From: JANWXD01 sp035575135
GTDB lineage: Bacteria; Acidobacteriota; Terriglobia; Bryobacterales; Bryobacteraceae
Length of the DNA stretch: 64,000 nucleotides
Assembly: GCA_035575135.1 (NCBI GenBank)
Contig: DATLYE010000005.1
Span: forward strand, 62,001 to 126,000
Direction of reading: 5' to 3'
The position numbers and the translations under genes were made by a program. The notes under the pieces are model-generated. The model ran no database searches, was not told the DNA's origin, and worked only from the letters and a program-made list of their open reading frames with translations. The stretch's first letter is position 1, and every line of letters starts with the position of its first letter. Of this stretch, positions 33,201 to 41,024 are shown one piece after another.

Positions 33201-33587
33201 CGTCACCGCCTCCGTGACCGCGCCCACCTGCAAGGTCACATCCACACGCGTCACGGAGTTGATCGTGACGCCGACGTTTTCCTGGCTGAAGGCGGCGAAT
33301 CCCTCTTTGGTCACTTTCACGGCGTACGTGCCCGGCTGGACGGTGGGGAAGTTGTACTGTCCGAATTCGTTGGTGGTCGCCTGCCGGACCTCGTTGGTCC
33401 GGAGATTGGTGATAGACACGGCGGCGCCCACCACCGCAGCGTCACTGGCGTCCCGTACGTTGCCCACGATCGAGCCGTAGAGCACCTGCGCCCGAAGCGA
33501 CGGCGGCGCCGCAAGGCACGCCGCCAGTACCGATGCGGCGGCAAGCCACGGCGTTCTTGCCTGCCGGCCTGCGCGATTCCCCTTCAT
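30210..33587 (-). CDS. TonB-dependent receptor, Oar-like, second copy
   Basis: An 1125-aa outer-membrane receptor of the same architecture as the one downstream: leader ending near SLRAQ, regulatory domain VLYGSIVGNVRDASDAAVVG, plug region LPVAIGRNYQQLFRALPG, then barrel strands and terminal LRVSF. The start is ATG 33587 with GGAGG 8 nt upstream; a longer frame to 33770 gives no signal peptide. Most of the barrel differs from the neighbour, so it probably binds a different ligand. The gap to the next gene upstream (159 nt) contains its promoter and that of the divergent UspA gene. Confidence 0.9.
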   Translation of the reverse strand: MKGNRAGRQARTPWLAAASVLAACLAAPPSLRAQVLYGSIVGNVRDASDAAVVGAAVSITNLRTNEVRQATTNEFGQYNFPTVQPGTYAVKVTKEGFAAFSQENVGVTINSVTRVDVTLQVGAVTEAVTVSAAAAALQTDRSEVRAEIVGKQLVDLPVAIGRNYQQLFRALPGFSPPVNAHSIPTNPSRALRFNVNGASDASNNTRIDGASSTVIQLPWIVAYIPSLEAIETVNVVTNSFDAEQGLAGGAAISLQTRSGTNELHGAVYEYHTNQRLKAKPFFLPQGQGKPKLINNQFGAAAGGPFKRDKLFYFVAYEGTYDRQSASRFGTVPTAEIKRGDMSASPRSIYDPLTGNPDGSNRTPFPDNLVPASRQDSIARRLADLTPLPNLSGLSSNYFVAAPFKFNRNTVDSKVNYNATDRLNMFVRFSVLRYSSFNRELFDELGGPPIAGGNPGNSRGGTYSTTVAVNYVVSPTFVIDAYYGYTRMDTSSEQRRLEEKLGLDFLGIPGTNGPRRFEGSWPTFAIDSYTNIGTNDNFMPYYRRDPQYQYVANFNWTKGTHNVRFGFDLYRQHLNQSQAEFVGGGGVHGGQGGFTFSGGPTLTRGGPSANQFNSYATFLLGLPTTIGKILQVPDEYNLRAWLYSFYIRDRWSLTRKLTLSYGTRWEYFPFPTRADRGMEIYDPATNKVHVCGVGRIPRDCGVEVGKRYFAPRVGLAYRATPTLVLRAGYGITIDPFMATEFMRAEYPVLIPFVAEGQNAFQPVGRLRDGIPPIAAPELGDGVIDIPARFGFAGWPQKLRRGYLQSWNVTLQKELPGSFIGSVAYVATRETKKLGYFDINSGQVIGRGQAGRPLFQQFGRTAPTTFVMPLGTGQYNAMQATLDRRFTAGLQLGINYTWSKSIGIIDNTANQPAVRAWDYFHLNRAVRSFDRTHNLHITNIWELPFGKGRRWATQGVGAALLGGWQLNNVLGLMSGTPFTVTASGASLDLPGSTQRADQVKPVVRKLGGVGRGQSYFDPLAFRPVTEPRFGTAGFNSLRGPGIVNWDFGLFREFSLSDRWKVQFRAEAFNFTNTPHFSNPGTNVSNLTLNPDGSVRSLGGFTEITSTTNLAREGIDERQFRLGLRVSF

Positions 33588-33746
33588 GTCGGCCTCCGGA
33601 AATGATCGAAATAGAATGGCTTGTTGCGAGGAGGCTGGGGCGATCTTATCACGGGTCCCCCGAAGCCGCAAGTAAAATTTTGCACTTTCATCACCGCTGT
33701 CACCTCCCGGGGTTATCTGCATCCTTGCGGATAGAGAATTGCCGCA

Positions 33747-34604
33747 ATGCCCGCTTCCGCCGTTCAGCACATCCTTTGCCCCGTGGATTTCAGCGAGATC
33801 TCCGCCCTCGGCCTGCGCTTCGGGGACGCCCTGAGCCGCTGCTCCGGCGCACGCCTCACGGCCCTGTTCGCCGATCCCTTTCTGCCGCCCCCGTACTTCA
33901 CCGAGAGCCGCCTGGAAGAAGTGCGGCGCCAGCGCCAGGAATGGGTCGAGCAGGCCCGGCAGAGCCTGGCGCGATTCGTGGCCTCGACTCTAAAAGACAG
34001 GGCCGGCGCGGTCCAGACACGGGTGGTGGAAGCCCTGCCGGTAGACGGCATCCTGCGCATGGTGCGGGAGCTGCCGGCCGATTTGATCGCCATGGGCACC
34101 CACGGACGCAGCGGTGTGAACCGGCTCATGCTCGGCTCGGTGGCCGAACGCGTCCTGAGGGAAAGCTCGGTACCGGTGCTGACCGTCCGCCCGTCGGAAG
34201 GCGGTCCGGAGCCCTTCGACAGCCCCCGCCACATCGTCTGCCCCGTCAACGACTCGGCGGTGGCGCGCCGTTCGCTCGCCTACGCCGCCCAAATGGCCCA
34301 TTGTTTCGGGGCGGAACTCACGGTGCTCCATGTGGCGGAACCCGGCGCACGAGACGCCATCGCCGACCTCTGCGCCTGGGTGCCCGGCGAGGTGCGCACG
34401 CTCTGCTCGATCCGCGAGGTGACGCGCAAAGGCGAAGCGGCCCGTGAAATCATCGCCGCAACCTCCGAGTTGCGCTGCGATCTGCTGGTCATGGGTGCGC
34501 GCCACCGCCGCTTCTTCGACACCATGATTCTGGGGACGACCACCGTGCGGGTGGTCCGGCATGCCCCTTGCGCCGTGCTCACCGTCATTGAAAAGGAATC
34601 ATGA
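33747..34604 (+). CDS. Tandem UspA universal stress protein
   Basis: A 285-aa cytosolic protein of two UspA domains. The first (residues 7-150) opens ILCPVDFSEISALGLRFG and has the ATP-binding motif MGTHGRSGVNRLMLGSVAE. The second (about 155-283) opens HIVCPVNDSAVARRSLAYA and ends VVRHAPCAVLTVIE, but its MGARHRRFFDTMILG loop departs from the G-x2-G-x9-GS motif, so only the first half is likely to bind ATP. It sits divergent to the receptor and upstream of the DUF302 gene, with a 34-nt near-repeat straddling its stop. Confidence 0.93.
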   Translation: MPASAVQHILCPVDFSEISALGLRFGDALSRCSGARLTALFADPFLPPPYFTESRLEEVRRQRQEWVEQARQSLARFVASTLKDRAGAVQTRVVEALPVDGILRMVRELPADLIAMGTHGRSGVNRLMLGSVAERVLRESSVPVLTVRPSEGGPEPFDSPRHIVCPVNDSAVARRSLAYAAQMAHCFGAELTVLHVAEPGARDAIADLCAWVPGEVRTLCSIREVTRKGEAAREIIAATSELRCDLLVMGARHRRFFDTMILGTTTVRVVRHAPCAVLTVIEKES

Positions 34605-34618
34605 CGGGGAGACAACGA
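34585..34618 (+). repeat. 34-nt direct repeat, copy 1 (end of the uspA gene)
   Basis: Starts TCATTGAAAAGGAATCAT and contains the uspA stop codon. 31 of 34 positions match the copy at 34656-34689. Confidence 0.9.
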
Positions 34619-34655
34619 CACCGGCTACGCCCGACATGATCGGTATCTGCCGTTC

Positions 34656-34689
34656 TCATTGAAAAGGAATCATTACAGGGAGGCAACGA
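34656..34689 (+). repeat. 34-nt direct repeat, copy 2 (ribosome-binding site of DUF302)
   Basis: Same sequence as copy 1 with three substitutions. It supplies GGGAGG, 6 nt upstream of the DUF302 ATG, and probably arose by local duplication of the uspA tail. Confidence 0.9.
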
Positions 34690-34692
34690 GCT

Positions 34693-35073
34693 ATGGTCTA
34701 CGAAGTCGAATCCCGACGTCCGCTCGAGGAGATTGACCGGCGGCTCCAGGAGGCCGCCGCGCGCCACAAGTTCGGCATCATCGCCGTCCACGACCTCCGG
34801 GAGAAAATGCGGGAAAAGGGCGTGGACTTCGGCGGTGAGTGCCGCATCTACGAGGTCTGTAACCCGCAACAGGCCAAAAAAGTGCTCGAAGCCAACGGAG
34901 CCGTCTCCACGGCGCTGCCCTGCCGCATCTCGGTCTACTGCTCCGGGGAGGTCAACAAGCTGGCCACGCTGCTGCCCACTGCGCTCATGAAATTTTTCCC
35001 CGGCCCGGAGTTGGAACCGGTGGCTCGGGAGGTCGAACAGGTGATTGTGGCGATGATGAACGAGGCGGCCTGA
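34693..35073 (+). CDS. DUF302-domain protein
   Basis: A 126-aa protein with the DUF302 pattern: HKFGIIAVHDLREKM near residues 25-39, a CRIYEVCNPQQA segment and ALPCRISVYCSGE. Members are small cytosolic or periplasmic proteins of unknown function; this copy has no signal peptide. The ATG at 34693 follows GGGAGGC. Its final 89 nt overlap the antisense end of the GT87-like gene. Confidence 0.88.
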   Translation: MVYEVESRRPLEEIDRRLQEAAARHKFGIIAVHDLREKMREKGVDFGGECRIYEVCNPQQAKKVLEANGAVSTALPCRISVYCSGEVNKLATLLPTALMKFFPGPELEPVAREVEQVIVAMMNEAA

Positions 35074-36403
35074 GGCGCTCCCGCAGCCAGCCGGCGACCA
35101 GCATGCCGTACACCGGGATGTAGATCCACCAGCGGTAGGGCGTCGAGCCGTGCCATTCGCCCAGCTCGATCCAGGGAATCACGGCATGGTAGGCGAGCGG
35201 CGCCAGGGTCGTCCACAGCAGGAGCCCGGGCACAGGCTGAAACACGAGCAGGGGAAGCAGCCAGGTCAAATACCAGGGATGGACGTTGGCGGAGATCACC
35301 AGCAGGGCCGTGATTGCCACCAGTGACGCCTTTTCGAGCGTCCGGCAGCGCCAGGCTGCGAGCACTGCGGCGGCCGCGATCAACGCGAAAGCCGTGTATT
35401 TGGCCCGGTAGATGTCTTCGGCGAGCCACAGCAGAAGTCCGAAGAAACTGTCGTTGTTGCGCCAGCCGCCGACAAAACCGCTCATGAACCGGATGTTGTA
35501 CTCGACGTCGCTCCGGTAGGGCCACCACGACAGGAGGAAGACCGGCACGGCGGGCCACGCGCAGAGCCAGCCCGCGCGCCGCCGGCCGCTCCCTCGGAGG
35601 AAGGCGGGCAGCAGGATGATCGGCCACAGCTTTGCCGCCACGGCCAGGGAAAGTGCGCCGAAGGCCGCCGTCCAGCGCTCTCGAACCGCAAACGCCAAAG
35701 CCACAACCACGCACAGCACCGGCAGGGAATCATTGTGGCCCGTCCCCCAGAACTCCATCACCGGCAGAGGCGACCATGCATAAATCAGGACGCGTTCGGA
35801 CGGCAATCCCCGCAAGGCGAGTAGCCATGCGAGCGCCAGGATCAGGCCCAGATCGAAGAGTGCCGCCGGCGCTTTATACCAGAACGCCTGCCGGAAAGGA
35901 TCGTCCGTTGCCGCCGCCGCAATCCGGTAGGTCCATGCTTGCAGGTGTTCGATCAACGGCCCGTAGCCTGCGGGAAAGTCGCGCCCGGGAACCAGGGGAA
36001 ACGTGGCGTCCCGCAAATGCGCCCATTCCGGATCGTTCGGTCGCACCTGGTATGGGTTGCCCCCGTACCGCTGCACTTTCCCCTCCCAGCGGTAGCGGAA
36101 CACGTCGTCGGACAGCGCCGGCGACAGAGGCCACACCGTGAGCCGGAACAGCAGGGCGAAAGCTACAACCAGAAGCAGCAAACCCCGCCCGGGTGAGCCT
36201 GCGCGTTGCAGCACCACCCATACCGAGATCATGTAGACTAGGGATGCAAGCATATAAACGACAATCGTTTCCACCAGGTGGCGGCGCAGAGGTTCGTACG
36301 CCCTCAAGTGCAGCCACAGGGTCTCGGTAAGCAAGCCGAGGATTGCAACTGCGACGGGAGCCGTCCTGATCCGGTCGAAGCGGCGGATGTTCTGAAGGAG
36401 CAC
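34985..36403 (-). CDS. GT87-like polytopic membrane glycosyltransferase (mannosyltransferase type)
   Basis: A 472-aa integral membrane protein with about ten hydrophobic segments. It shows the GT-C pattern of an early acidic loop (LSDDVFRYRWEG near 93-104), a YGPLIEHLQAW segment and an AVAAKLWPIILLPAFL stretch. Such enzymes use polyprenyl-phosphate sugars to glycosylate substrates outside the membrane. The start must be GTG 36403: the codon before it is TAG. It is divergent from the GT2 gene with only 2 nt between starts. The C-terminal tail of about 29 residues is proline-rich and encoded opposite the DUF302 gene. Confidence 0.8.
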   Translation of the reverse strand: MLLQNIRRFDRIRTAPVAVAILGLLTETLWLHLRAYEPLRRHLVETIVVYMLASLVYMISVWVVLQRAGSPGRGLLLLVVAFALLFRLTVWPLSPALSDDVFRYRWEGKVQRYGGNPYQVRPNDPEWAHLRDATFPLVPGRDFPAGYGPLIEHLQAWTYRIAAAATDDPFRQAFWYKAPAALFDLGLILALAWLLALRGLPSERVLIYAWSPLPVMEFWGTGHNDSLPVLCVVVALAFAVRERWTAAFGALSLAVAAKLWPIILLPAFLRGSGRRRAGWLCAWPAVPVFLLSWWPYRSDVEYNIRFMSGFVGGWRNNDSFFGLLLWLAEDIYRAKYTAFALIAAAAVLAAWRCRTLEKASLVAITALLVISANVHPWYLTWLLPLLVFQPVPGLLLWTTLAPLAYHAVIPWIELGEWHGSTPYRWWIYIPVYGMLVAGWLRERLRPPRSSSPQSPVRPPEPPVPTPGRGKIS

Positions 36404-36405
36404 CT

Positions 36406-38019
36406 ATGGCACTCGGTCCCTTGGTTCTGGCCTGGCTCGCCACGCCTTCCCCGGTGCGGCGCGCACTTCGCAACCTCACCGATGACACTTTTGCCGGCAT
36501 TCACCAGCTGAGCTGGTTTGACTGGTGCCTGCTCATTCCCTATTTCACCATTCTGGCGATCCTTTCCATCTACGGCCTGTACCGGCTGGAGATCATACGG
36601 ACCTATTTCAAGTACCGGAAACGGCTGCCCAAAGAGCCGCCGGCCCGTTTCGAGCAGCTTCCGCGCGTGACGATTCAGCTTCCGATTTATAACGAGCGCT
36701 ACGTCGTCGAGCGGCTGATCGAATCCGTCCTCGCGATGGAGTACCCGCGCGAGCTGCTCCAGATTCAGGTGCTCGATGACTCGACCGACGAGACCCATCC
36801 CTTTACAGAAGCCCTGGTGGCCCGCTACCGCGCGCAAGGCTATCCCATCGAATACCACCACCGGACGCACCGCGAGGGGTTCAAAGCCGGCGCCTTACAG
36901 GAAGGACTGAAGACCGCCACAGGCGAGCTGATCGCCATTTTCGACGCCGATTTCGTGCCCCCGCCCGATTTCCTCATGCGTACCGTGCACTTTTTCACGG
37001 ACCCCAGAGTGGGGTTGGTCCAGACGCGCTGGAGTTACCTGAACCGGCACTACAACATCCTCACCGAGGTCCAGGGCATCCTGCTCGACGGTCACTTTGT
37101 CCTCGAGCACACGGCGCGGTGCGGCGCAGGCCTGTTCTTCAACTTCAACGGCACGGCCGGCGTCTTGCGTCGCGCCATGATCGAGGACGCCGGCGGCTGG
37201 GAGCACGACACGCTGACCGAGGACTGCGACCTGAGCTATCGCGCGCAGCTGAAAGGCTGGCGCTTCATTTACCTGCCGGCTCTGGACTCCCCCTCGGAAC
37301 TGCCCGTGGAAATGCACGCCTTCCAGGTGCAGCAGTCTCGCTGGGCCAAGGGTCTGACCGAGGTGGCCAAGAAGCTGCTCCCCGCCATTTTGCGGGCTCC
37401 GATCTCGAGGCGGCACAAAGTGGAGGCGTTCTTTCACCTGACGCCGAACATCTCCTATCCGCTGATGATCGCCGTCTCCGCTTTGATGTTGCCCGTGATG
37501 ATCGTGCGCTTCTACATCGGCTGGCAGCAGATGCTGCTGGTGGATCTCCCGCTGCTGCTGGCCTGCTTCTGGTCTATCATCGCTTTTTATCTGGTCGCCC
37601 AGCGCGAGCTTCACCCGCGCACCTGGAAGCGCACGATCTTCTTGATGCCGGCGCTGGTCGCCGTAGGCGTGGCCCTGGCCGTGATCAACACGCGGGCGGT
37701 CATCGAGGCGTTGCTCGGCATCAAGACCAGCTTCGTGCGCACGGCCAAATACGCCATCGGCCCCGATCGCGTACGCGTGCGCGATACCAAATACCGCCGG
37801 CGCAGCGGCTGGCTCCCCTACATTGAGCTGGCCATCGGCACGTATTTCTTGTTCATGATGGCCTACGCCATCGAAACCTACAACTTCCTCGCGCTCCCCT
37901 TCCTGTCGCTGTTTGTGGCGGGCTACTACTGGGCGGCCTTCGCCACGCTCTATCAGGAGCACCAGGGTAAGCTGCGCTGGCAGCGCGAGCGGAGCCTCCA
38001 GCTCCAAACCGCCCGCTGA
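36406..38019 (+). CDS. Processive GT2 glycosyltransferase (cellulose synthase-like)
   Basis: A 537-aa membrane enzyme. A first membrane segment lies near residues 42-65 (LIPYFTILAILSIYGLYRL). The GT2 catalytic domain at about 80-330 has the aspartates in LDDSTDE, IFDADFVPP and TEDCDLSYR, and QQSRWAKG, the QxxRW motif of processive enzymes. About five membrane helices follow. It should polymerise or extend a glycan using UDP-sugar and pass it across the membrane. No BcsB-type partner is adjacent, so the product is unknown. GAAGGAG lies before the ATG. Confidence 0.9.
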   Translation: MALGPLVLAWLATPSPVRRALRNLTDDTFAGIHQLSWFDWCLLIPYFTILAILSIYGLYRLEIIRTYFKYRKRLPKEPPARFEQLPRVTIQLPIYNERYVVERLIESVLAMEYPRELLQIQVLDDSTDETHPFTEALVARYRAQGYPIEYHHRTHREGFKAGALQEGLKTATGELIAIFDADFVPPPDFLMRTVHFFTDPRVGLVQTRWSYLNRHYNILTEVQGILLDGHFVLEHTARCGAGLFFNFNGTAGVLRRAMIEDAGGWEHDTLTEDCDLSYRAQLKGWRFIYLPALDSPSELPVEMHAFQVQQSRWAKGLTEVAKKLLPAILRAPISRRHKVEAFFHLTPNISYPLMIAVSALMLPVMIVRFYIGWQQMLLVDLPLLLACFWSIIAFYLVAQRELHPRTWKRTIFLMPALVAVGVALAVINTRAVIEALLGIKTSFVRTAKYAIGPDRVRVRDTKYRRRSGWLPYIELAIGTYFLFMMAYAIETYNFLALPFLSLFVAGYYWAAFATLYQEHQGKLRWQRERSLQLQTAR

Positions 38020-38060
38020 CCCAGCCGCCCCTCGCCCCGGATATCCCGCCGCCTGTGGTT

Positions 38061-38066
38061 TATACT
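38061..38066 (+). promoter_or_regulatory. Candidate -10 (TATACT) for the nrdJ/radical SAM operon
   Basis: TATACT lies 13 nt before the nrdJ ATG and overlaps the start of a TAGGAAC ribosome-binding stretch, implying a leader under 10 nt. No B12-riboswitch-like structure fits in the 60-nt gap. Confidence 0.4.
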
Positions 38067-38079
38067 TGTAGGAACTTTT

Positions 38080-39870
38080 ATGGCGGCTGGGCCTGTCTGG
38101 GAGGATTTACTGGCTCGGGTTCGGGCCCAGGCGCAGCCGGCCATCCTCGATCCCTCATTCCGCCTGGACCTCTCCGAAAGCGCCCGCTACCTGCTCGGTC
38201 TGCGCTATCTTGCCCGGCAGCCGGACGGAGCACTGGAGAGCCCGGAAGCGCTTTTCCGGCGAGTGGCGCGTTTCCTTGCCGGAGCGGAGCGCTGCTTCCG
38301 GCCTTCGCTGTCCGCCGAGGAAGAACTGGCATGGGCCGAGCTGTTTTTTCAGGAGACGACCGCGGGCCGCTATTTGCCGAACGCACCCGCTCTCCTGGCG
38401 GCCGCGCGCGCACCGCAGCAGATGGCTGCGTGTTTCGTGCTGCCGGTCGAGGATTCGATTGACGGCATCTTTCAGGCCGTGCGCCGGGCGGCGATCGTTC
38501 ATGCGCGCGGCGGCGGCACGGGCTTTTCCTTCTCCGCCCTCCGGCCTGCCGGTTCTCCGGTGGCGTCCGGAGGCGTCGCCAGCGGCCCGGTGGCCTTCCT
38601 CCGCGTCTTCGACGCCGAGACGGAGGTCGTCAAGCGCGGAGGAACCGGCTGGGGGGCCAACATGGCAGTGCTCGATTGCGATCATCCCGACATCCGGGAT
38701 TTCGTGCGGGCTAAGTCCGCACCGGGAGCCCCCTTGCGCAACTTCAATCTTTCGGTGGGCATCACCGATCGCTTCATGGCCCGCCTCGATCAAGGAGAGG
38801 CGTCCGCCACCGAGCTGTTTGACTTGATCTGCGAGGAAGCCTGGAAGACCGGTGATCCGGGTCTGCTGTTTCTCGACCGGATTAACGCCGACAATCCCAC
38901 CCCCTCGCTCGGCCGCATCGAGGCCACGAATCCGTGCGGCGAGGCGCCCCTGCTGCCGTACGAATCCTGCTGCCTCGGGGCGCTCAATGTGGCCCGCTTC
39001 GCCGAGCCGCGCTCGCGCACCATCCGCTGGGAGGACCTGTCTGCCTCGGCGGCGATTGCGGTGCGGATGATGGACAACCTGGTGGAGGCCAACCCTTATC
39101 CGCTGCCGGAAATCCGCGAGGCCACCCTGCGCACCCGCAAGCTGGGCATCGGCGTCATGGGCTTCGCGGACCTGCTCCTCCTGCTGCGCATCCCCTACGA
39201 TTCGGCCGCGGCCGAGAACCTGGCCGGGCGGCTGATGTCTCACATCCGGCAAGCCACGCGGGAAGCCTCGGCCGCGCTCGGCGGCGAGCGCGGATCGTTC
39301 CCGGCGTTCCACTCCAGCCTTTGGCCGGCGCGCGGTTTCCGCACCCTCCGCAATGCCACCACCACGGCGAACGCTCCCAATTCCACGATCTCGGTCATCG
39401 CCGGTTGCTCGGCAGGCATTGAACCGCTGTATTCGCTGGCGCTCTGGCGCCGCCTGGCGACGGGCGATACGCTCACAGACGTACATGAAGGCGTCCTCGC
39501 CCTCGCCCGTAGCGAGGGTTTCTACTCCGAAGCACTGGAACGCTGCATCCGGCAGACCGGTACATTGGATGGCGCCACCGGTGTCCCGGCAGAGTTTCGC
39601 CGCCTGCTGCTTACGGCCCACGAGATCGCGCCGGAATGGCACGTCCGCGTCCAGGCTGCGTTCCAGCGCTTTACCGACCTCGGGGTCTCGAAGACCATCA
39701 ACCTTCCCCACGAAGCTACCCCTGCCGACATCGCCGCCGCCTTCCGGCTGGCCTACCGGCTGGGCTGCAAGGGTGTCACCTGTTTCCGCGACGGCTGCCG
39801 GGAGGACCAGTTCTTGACCCGCCCCCAGCCTCAGGACGAATCGAACCCATGTCCCTCCTGCCTCAACTGA
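38080..39870 (+). CDS. nrdJ: Class II (adenosylcobalamin-dependent) ribonucleotide reductase
   Basis: A 596-aa enzyme that converts ribonucleotides to deoxyribonucleotides using coenzyme B12. C118 in ACFVLPVED is the first redox cysteine, ARGGGTGFSFSALRP follows, NPCGE at 284-288 has the radical-relay C286 and base E288, and AGCSAGIEPL is the family signature. The C-terminal CPSC (C591 and C594) is the swinging thiol pair that regenerates the active site. Size is short for class II (usually 700 or more) because the N-terminal ATP-cone and insertion are absent. Its last 22 nt overlap the start of a radical SAM gene, an unusual linkage. Confidence 0.93.
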   Translation: MAAGPVWEDLLARVRAQAQPAILDPSFRLDLSESARYLLGLRYLARQPDGALESPEALFRRVARFLAGAERCFRPSLSAEEELAWAELFFQETTAGRYLPNAPALLAAARAPQQMAACFVLPVEDSIDGIFQAVRRAAIVHARGGGTGFSFSALRPAGSPVASGGVASGPVAFLRVFDAETEVVKRGGTGWGANMAVLDCDHPDIRDFVRAKSAPGAPLRNFNLSVGITDRFMARLDQGEASATELFDLICEEAWKTGDPGLLFLDRINADNPTPSLGRIEATNPCGEAPLLPYESCCLGALNVARFAEPRSRTIRWEDLSASAAIAVRMMDNLVEANPYPLPEIREATLRTRKLGIGVMGFADLLLLLRIPYDSAAAENLAGRLMSHIRQATREASAALGGERGSFPAFHSSLWPARGFRTLRNATTTANAPNSTISVIAGCSAGIEPLYSLALWRRLATGDTLTDVHEGVLALARSEGFYSEALERCIRQTGTLDGATGVPAEFRRLLLTAHEIAPEWHVRVQAAFQRFTDLGVSKTINLPHEATPADIAAAFRLAYRLGCKGVTCFRDGCREDQFLTRPQPQDESNPCPSCLN

Positions 39871-41024
39871 CCCGGATCCAAGCGCCGCATCCGCCCGGCG
39901 CCGCTCCGCCCGTAACCTTGCGGGAAATTGATATCAACGTAACCAACTTTTGCAACATCGAATGCATTTACTGCAGTTACTCGTCGCGGCCCGACCGCAA
40001 GGAACCCTCGCTGGGCCGCGAGGCGGCGCTGTCGCTGCTCGAGCAGGCCCGCCGGCTCGGCGTCGAGGTGATCCATTTCTCCGGCGGGGAGCCGGTCACG
40101 TGGCCTCACATTCTGGAGGCGATCCGCCGCGGAGCCGAGCTCGGCTTTCGCATGCGCATGCACTCCAACGGCGCCCTGCTCCGGCCGGAAACGCTCCGCA
40201 GGCTGTGGGATGCCGGACTGCGCCGCGTACTGGTGAGTCTGGACGGCCCGCCCGAGCATCACGACTTCCACCGCGCCCGCCGCGGCCTGTACGAGCTGAC
40301 GCTCGCAGCCGTCGAGAACGCCTCCGCCCTGGGATTCGACGTGCGCGTCAACGCTGTGGCCACAAGCCTCAACGTGGATCATCTGGCGGCCTTGGTTCCC
40401 GTGGTGTGCGCCCTCGGCGTGGCGACGTATTCCGTTTTCTATCTGATCCCCGTGGGTCGCGGCCGCGAGCTGGCTGATCTGATGGTTCCGCCGCGGCGCT
40501 GGCGGCGGTTCCTCGAGGAGCTGCGCGAAGCCGCGGCCCGCAGCGCCTCTTCAAAGACCGAAATCACCGCCGAAAAAGTCTTCCTTTGGGACGACGACCC
40601 CGCGCCCGAAACCGTCGAGGAGGGCGGCCGGGGGCACGGCTGTCTCGGCTTCCTCAAAAAGTGCGATTACGTCAATGTCCTGGCCGACGGGCGCGTCTAT
40701 CCCTGCGTGTGTTTCGCGGACGTGGGCCCGCCGCTCGGCAATATCCACCGGCGGCCCCTCGCTGACATTCTCGGGGACCCGGACGCATGGGCCTTTTATC
40801 GCTCGCTGGAGGCCCCGGCGGAGGCCTGCCGCTCCTGCCCGCAGCTGGCCGAATGCGGCGGCGGTAGCAAAGCCCTCAGCCGGACCCTGACGGGAGACTG
40901 GTTCCGCCTCGACCCGCGTTGTTCCGGCGATCCCCGCGCGCAGCGCTTCCATCCGCTCTGCTTCATGCTGCGGGAAAACATCACCACCCGAAGCCGCCGC
41001 GGATTTGCGGAGCATTTCTCGTGA
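39849..41024 (+). CDS. Radical SAM/SPASM protein 1
   Basis: A 391-aa radical SAM enzyme. The 4Fe-4S site is C35-x3-C39-x2-C42 (TNFCNIECIYCSYS), and FSGGEPVTW is the SAM-binding GGE motif. The C-terminal SPASM region has cysteines in HGCLGFLKKCDYVNV, VYPCVCFADVGP, CRSCPQLAECGGG and DPRC, which would bind one or two extra clusters. SPASM proteins usually modify peptides (thioether or C-C cross-links) or act on small molecules. The start ATG 39849 lies inside the end of nrdJ; a longer frame is a shadow of it. Substrate unknown; no precursor-like small ORF is visible next to it. Confidence 0.9.
   Translation: MSLLPQLTRIQAPHPPGAAPPVTLREIDINVTNFCNIECIYCSYSSRPDRKEPSLGREAALSLLEQARRLGVEVIHFSGGEPVTWPHILEAIRRGAELGFRMRMHSNGALLRPETLRRLWDAGLRRVLVSLDGPPEHHDFHRARRGLYELTLAAVENASALGFDVRVNAVATSLNVDHLAALVPVVCALGVATYSVFYLIPVGRGRELADLMVPPRRWRRFLEELREAAARSASSKTEITAEKVFLWDDDPAPETVEEGGRGHGCLGFLKKCDYVNVLADGRVYPCVCFADVGPPLGNIHRRPLADILGDPDAWAFYRSLEAPAEACRSCPQLAECGGGSKALSRTLTGDWFRLDPRCSGDPRAQRFHPLCFMLRENITTRSRRGFAEHFS

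Noticed and set aside
36895..38007. A 370-aa minus-strand frame opposite the GT2 gene
   Set aside because: Low-complexity His/Gln-rich shadow of a GT2 with all catalytic motifs on the plus strand.
38020..38079. A cobalamin riboswitch before nrdJ
   Set aside because: Only 60 nt are available, with a TATACT next to the start; too short for the B12 aptamer.
39820..39870. The NrdJ C-terminal CPSCLN tail as a peptide substrate for the radical SAM proteins
   Set aside because: C-terminal CxxC pairs are the normal redox tail of class II RNRs, so no special role is needed.
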